A program made the position numbers and the translations under genes. From NCBI GenBank assembly GCA_003242735.1, contig QGVH01000003.1, positions 62,001 through 126,000 of the forward strand: a DNA stretch of 64,000 nt. Reading direction: 5' to 3'. This document shows, one piece after another, positions 63,476 through 64,000 of this stretch; within the stretch, counting starts at the first letter, position 1, and every line of letters begins with the position of its first letter. The notes under the pieces are model-generated. The model did no database searches and was not told where the DNA came from. It saw only the letters and a list, made by a program, of their open reading frames with translations. Origin of the DNA: a bacterium. GTDB lineage: Bacteria > Gemmatimonadota > Gemmatimonadetes > Longimicrobiales > RSA9.

Positions 63476-64000
63476 TCACTCGGCGCCCGGCGTGGAGCCC
63501 GAACCCGCCGCATCCGTCCCGGAGGACGCACGCTGCGGCGGCACGACCGTCAGGACGGTCCGGTTCGCCTCGGTGAGATACTTGCGGGCGGCGGCGCGGA
63601 TGTCCTCCGCGGTGACCGCCATGTACCGGTCCAGGTCTCGGTTGATCTCGGCCGGGTCGCCGTGGTAGCGGCGGAAATGGTGCAGCGCCTCCGTCTTCGC
63701 CATCACCGTCTGGCGCCCCATGATCTGACTCGCGCGGAGCTGGTTCTTCGCCTTCTGGAGCTCGCGCTCGGTCACGCCTTCATCCTTCAGCTTCTGGATC
63801 TCCTCGGCGATCAGCGCCTCGAGCCGCTCCGTGGGCACGCCCTGGTTCGGGAAGGCGTAGAAGATGAACGACCCCGGCCCGAGACGGCTGTTCAACCCCG
63901 AGAGCACCTGGAGCGCCGCCCGCTCCTCCTTGACCAGCCGGCGGTGCAGCCGGCTCGACTCACCCTCGCTGAAGATGGACGAGAGCAGTTGCAGCGCGTA
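63476..64000 (-). CDS. M16-family zinc protease, C-terminal part (runs off the window)
   Basis: 174 residues are visible, open to the window edge. 'YALQLLSSIFSEGESSRLHRRLVKEERAAL' and 'GSFIFYAFPNQGVPTERLEALI' are the second M16 domain. 'GVTERELQKAKNQLRASQIMG' and 'VTAEDIRAAARKYLTEANRTV' complete the C-terminus. The catalytic N-terminal half lies outside. The stop is ten bases before the start of the inactive M16 protein, so the two are one operon and probably one periplasmic protease complex. Confidence 0.9.
   Translation of the reverse strand, partial: YALQLLSSIFSEGESSRLHRRLVKEERAALQVLSGLNSRLGPGSFIFYAFPNQGVPTERLEALIAEEIQKLKDEGVTERELQKAKNQLRASQIMGRQTVMAKTEALHHFRRYHGDPAEINRDLDRYMAVTAEDIRAAARKYLTEANRTVLTVVPPQRASSGTDAAGSGSTPGAE

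Noticed and set aside
61432..63576. A 714-codon plus-strand open frame
   Set aside because: Antisense to the M16 gene and of the same shadow composition.

Overview
The window is about 64 kb of very GC-rich bacterial DNA, densely packed with genes. It reads as the chromosome of a Gemmatimonadota-like organism. I infer this from family content, not from a marker gene. The hints are an ADOP-type ABC permease, a lipoprotein with Ig-like and RCC1 repeats, a 6-bladed propeller fragment, a secreted collagen/YadA-head/S74 protein, many Tat, Sec and lipoprotein signal peptides, and ba3-type oxidase genes. I saw no rRNA, tRNA, CRISPR array, integrase or transposase.

Layout. 0-7.5 kb: a propeller fragment, a COG4315-type lipoprotein, an outer-membrane barrel, a cluster of small inverted repeats, a membrane protein, a Tat amidase, an M50B-like metalloprotease with a TTG start, and a ZIP transporter. 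7.5-10.1 kb: a zone of gene decay on the minus strand, with a VOC pseudogene carrying two visible lesions, a frameshifted lipoprotein, a small zinc-ribbon-like protein and a multiply frameshifted secreted protein. 10.1-18.2 kb: an OPT peptide transporter, a small barrel, a broken Ig-like/RCC1 lipoprotein, an M19 dipeptidase and a GH3 hexosaminidase, which suggests peptide and cell-wall salvage. 18.7-27 kb: small secreted and membrane proteins, a BNR-repeat protein, a tandem universal stress protein, a PD40-M28 aminopeptidase and an MBL hydrolase. 27-31.7 kb: a three-subunit molybdenum hydroxylase with a nitroreductase-like gene inside. Its FAD subunit carries the extra four-cysteine insert typical of 4-hydroxybenzoyl-CoA reductase. 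31.7-40.2 kb (minus strand): DUF2231, an overlapping Lrp / EamA exporter / ATP-grasp operon, an M20 peptidase, an internally shortened ADOP permease, a dipeptide epimerase and a flavin reductase. 40.2-41.6 kb: an orphan region with hairpins but no recognised gene. 41.6-45.2 kb: the collagen-like protein, an esterase and a membrane protein.

45.5-50.1 kb holds the most informative locus: a complete thrB-lysC-hom-thrC operon with overlapping or near-touching junctions. Ahead of it lie a good sigma70-type promoter, a 28-codon leader peptide with a run of Thr and Ile codons, an antiterminator-capable segment and an 11-bp intrinsic terminator. This is a classical ribosome-mediated threonine attenuator.

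50.1-64 kb: bcp peroxiredoxin, a three-gene ba3-type cytochrome oxidase operon including a 45-residue subunit IIa, a nicotinamidase-like hydrolase, DinB, UV-damage endonuclease, a monohaem cytochrome fused to a predicted outer-membrane barrel followed by a pentahaem cytochrome, ispG, and two adjacent M16 proteases. The downstream M16 protein lacks the zinc motif, and the upstream one runs off the window.

For most high-GC genes long open frames exist on the opposite strand. These were treated as shadows. All functions come from reading motifs by eye; no database search was run.
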